Positions 61,879-64,000 of a stretch of DNA of 64,000 bases are shown piece after piece. The stretch spans positions 310,001 to 374,000 of the forward strand of contig NZ_CP054931.1 in NCBI RefSeq assembly GCF_013364355.1, read 5' to 3'. Numbering within the stretch: position 1 is the first letter of the stretch; each line of letters opens with the position of its first letter. The notes under the pieces were generated by a model. The model was not told the origin of the DNA and made no database searches. It was given only the letters and a program-made list of their open reading frames with translations. The DNA is from Stenotrophomonas sp. NA06056. Lineage in GTDB: Bacteria > Pseudomonadota > Gammaproteobacteria > Xanthomonadales > Xanthomonadaceae. The position numbers were made by a program, and so were the translations under genes.

Positions 61879-64000
61879 TCAATACAGGTCGGTCGGATCC
61901 ACATCCAGCGACCAGCGCACCTTGCGTGCTTCCGGCAGCGCGTACAACTGCGGTACCAGCTGTGCCAGCACCCCGTGCAGCGGTGGCCGCTGCGCCGCCG
62001 ACAACAGCAGCTGCGTGCGCTGGTAGCCGGCACGCCTCGGCATCGGTGCCGGCATCGGCCCATAGGCCTCCACCATGTTCTGTTCGCCCAGCAGTTTCCG
62101 CGCTGCCAGCAGGAATGCATTGGCATGCTCGACCTGCTGCGCTTCGGCGCGCATCAGCGCCAGGTGCGCGAACGGTGGAAAGCCCGCCGCCTCGCGCTGG
62201 TTCAATTCGGCCTGCGCGAACGGGTGGTAACCACCGTTCACCAACGTCTCCAGCAGCGGATGACCCGGATGATGGGTCTGCAACCACACCTCGCCCGGAT
62301 CGCGCGCGCGACCGGCGCGCCCTGCTACCTGGATCAACTGCTGCGCCAGTTTTTCGCTGGCGCGGAAATCGGCCGAAAACAGGCCTTCGTCGATGCCCAC
62401 CACCACTACCAGGGTCAGCTTGGGCAGGTCGTGGCCCTTGGCCAGGATCTGCGTGCCGACCAGGATGCCGGGCTCGTTGCCCAGCTTGGCCAGCTGCTGC
62501 TCCAGCGCATCGCGGCGAGCGGTGGTACCGCGGTCGATGCGCACCACCGGGAAATCGGCAAAGGCACTGACCAGGTGTTCTTCCAGGCGCTCGGTGCCAA
62601 TGCCCTGTGGCTGCAGCGCCAGGCTGCCGCAGGCGGGGCAGGCCAGCGGTGCCGGCTGCCGTGCACCACAGTGATGGCATTGCAGGCGACGGCCACCGCC
62701 ATGCACGGTCATCGGTGCATCGCAGCGGTTGCAGGGCGCGGTCCAGCCGCAGTCGTGGCACAGCAGCACCGGCGCATAGCCGCGCCGGTTCTTGAACACC
62801 AGCACCTGCTGGCCACGCTGCAGGTGTTCGCCGATGCCGGCCAGCACGTCGGCGGAAAGGCCATCGCGCAGCGGACGCTTGCGAACGTCGAGGATGCGCA
62901 CGCGCGGCGGCCGGGCATCACCGGCGCGCTGCTTCAGGCGCAGGTGCACATAGCGGCCGCCATAGGCGTTGTGCAGGGTTTCCAATGAGGGCGTGGCGCT
63001 GCCCAGCAGCACCGGAATGCCCTGCGCCTTGGCCCGCACCAAGGCGAAATCGCGCGCGTGGTAGCGGATGCCATCCTGCTGCTTGTAGCTGCCGTCATGC
63101 TCTTCGTCGACGATCAGCAGGCCGGGCTGCGGCAGCGGGATGAACACCGCCGAACGCGTACCGACGATCACCCGTGCTTCGCCGCGCGAGGCCGCAGCCC
63201 AGACCCGCGCGCGTTCGTTGTCGGTCAGCCCTGAGTGCAACGCGTATACGGCAATGCCGAGCCGGCCGCGGAAGCGCGCCAGCGTCTGCGGGGTCAGGCC
63301 GATCTCGGGCACCAGCACCAGCGCCTGCTTGCCCTGTGCCAGGCAATGGATGATCGCCTGCAGGTAGACCTCGGTTTTGCCGCTGCCGGTCACCCCGTCC
63401 AGCAGGAATGCCTGGAAGCTTTTGGCAGCGGTGATCGCGGCCACGGCATCGGCCTGCTCCGCATTGAGCGTGGGACCGGGCAGGGGCTGAGCGTGCTGCG
63501 GCGCCACGCTCAAGGCGATGCGCTCGGCCAGGTCGCGCTTGCCCAGGCTGCGTGCGGCCACCCGCCAGTCCTGCATGCGCGCGGACAGGACATCTTCGTC
63601 CACCACTGCGTCGGCCAGCAGCTCGGCCAGCTGCCGTGGACGGCTGCCGGCGCGCAGCGTATCGCGCTGGGCATGGCCCTCGGGTGTCAGCTGCCAGCCC
63701 CAGTGATGGGTGTCGGGCAGCGGTTCGCCATGCCGCAGCGGGCCCGGCAGGGCGGTGCTCAGTACCTCGCCCAGGGGCGCATGGGTATAGCGCGACAGCC
63801 ATTGCAGGCTCTGCCACAGCTCGCCCTGCAGCAGGGGGGCCGTATCACACCAGGCCAGCGCCTGGCGCAGGCCCTGGCTGTCCTCGGCCTGCCCGTGGCC
63901 GGCCACCACGCCGATCAGTTCGCGGTTGCCGAACGGCACCTTCAGCCGGCAGCCGACGGCTACCGTCGGGCTCGTGCCCTGCGGTGGCAGGTAATCGAAC
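61879..64000 (-). CDS. priA: Primosomal protein N' (replication restart helicase), 5' end missing
   Basis: About 707 codons are present and the frame stays open through the window edge (FDYLPPQGTSPTVAVGCRLKV at the N-terminal side), so only some 20-40 residues are missing. In order: 3'BD domain, winged helix, helicase with Walker A GVTGSGKTEVYLQ, DEEHDGSYKQQDG (motif II), then eight zinc-binding Cys between CHDCGWTAPCNRC and LACPACG, and motifs V-VI (VGTQILAKGHD, QVAGRAGRARDPG). PriA reloads the replisome on stalled forks. Confidence 0.95.
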   Translation of the reverse strand, partial: FDYLPPQGTSPTVAVGCRLKVPFGNRELIGVVAGHGQAEDSQGLRQALAWCDTAPLLQGELWQSLQWLSRYTHAPLGEVLSTALPGPLRHGEPLPDTHHWGWQLTPEGHAQRDTLRAGSRPRQLAELLADAVVDEDVLSARMQDWRVAARSLGKRDLAERIALSVAPQHAQPLPGPTLNAEQADAVAAITAAKSFQAFLLDGVTGSGKTEVYLQAIIHCLAQGKQALVLVPEIGLTPQTLARFRGRLGIAVYALHSGLTDNERARVWAAASRGEARVIVGTRSAVFIPLPQPGLLIVDEEHDGSYKQQDGIRYHARDFALVRAKAQGIPVLLGSATPSLETLHNAYGGRYVHLRLKQRAGDARPPRVRILDVRKRPLRDGLSADVLAGIGEHLQRGQQVLVFKNRRGYAPVLLCHDCGWTAPCNRCDAPMTVHGGGRRLQCHHCGARQPAPLACPACGSLALQPQGIGTERLEEHLVSAFADFPVVRIDRGTTARRDALEQQLAKLGNEPGILVGTQILAKGHDLPKLTLVVVVGIDEGLFSADFRASEKLAQQLIQVAGRAGRARDPGEVWLQTHHPGHPLLETLVNGGYHPFAQAELNQREAAGFPPFAHLALMRAEAQQVEHANAFLLAARKLLGEQNMVEAYGPMPAPMPRRAGYQRTQLLLSAAQRPPLHGVLAQLVPQLYALPEARKVRWSLDVDPTDLY

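Overview
The window is GC-rich, densely coded chromosomal DNA with no rRNA or tRNA gene, prophage, insertion sequence or CRISPR array that I can recognise. The gene set (Ax21-type outer membrane protein, an MdtABC-like pump matching SmeIJK, an AlgP/histone-H1-like protein, long-form phosphoglucomutase/phosphomannomutase) and many short GTAG-headed palindromes (SMAG-type REP elements, as known in Stenotrophomonas maltophilia) point to the Xanthomonadaceae, most likely the S. maltophilia complex. Product names rest on reading the proteins, not on database searches.

Layout. 1-3.3 kb: minus-strand MacAB-like transporter (adaptor, ATPase, two permeases, the last cut by the window edge). 3.5-7.0 kb: plus-strand operon of an ABC-2 exporter and a DesK/DesR-like two-component system. 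7.0-7.7 kb: non-coding element of about 680 bp, almost entirely a long inverted repeat. 7.7-16.2 kb: minus-strand cytochrome b561 plus catalase-like protein, M17 aminopeptidase, HAD phosphatase, AI-2E permease, a YqjD/YqjE-like membrane triad and an HtrA protease. 16.7-25.8 kb: histone-H1-like protein, Ax21, an atypical LuxR-type regulator, DUF proteins, divergent MFS/LysR pair, SDR enzyme. 25.9-30.1 kb: SPOR protein, argS, radC, a LuxR-type response regulator. 30.3-34.4 kb: coaBC-dut-phosphoglucomutase/phosphomannomutase. 34.4-34.9 kb: repeat-rich non-coding stretch. 34.9-40.1 kb: cutA-dsbD-tlpA operon and a secreted endonuclease. 40.2-42.5 kb: groESL with heat-shock control. 42.5-47.5 kb: LysR/GST/luciferase-like genes, MarR operon, small proteins. 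47.5-48.8 kb: DAHP synthase preceded by an aromatic-codon attenuator. 49.0-56.3 kb: smeIJK. 56.5-57.5 kb: UPF0126/TRIC protein under a tandem glycine riboswitch. 57.5-64 kb: GIY-YIG protein, small secreted/membrane proteins, ndh, NYN/LOTUS-like protein, GST, and priA running off the end.

Functional themes are envelope stress and export (HtrA, YqjDE, DsbD/TlpA, three transport systems), redox protection (catalase-like/b561, two GSTs, NDH-2) and housekeeping (argS, coaBC, dut, groESL, radC, priA). The most interesting non-coding signals are the aroG attenuator with a probably leaderless peptide, the tandem glycine riboswitch, a sigma-32 promoter plus CIRCE before groES, a 42-bp palindrome before a marR gene, and two families of structured repeats in which different copies keep the loop but carry different, still self-complementary stems.
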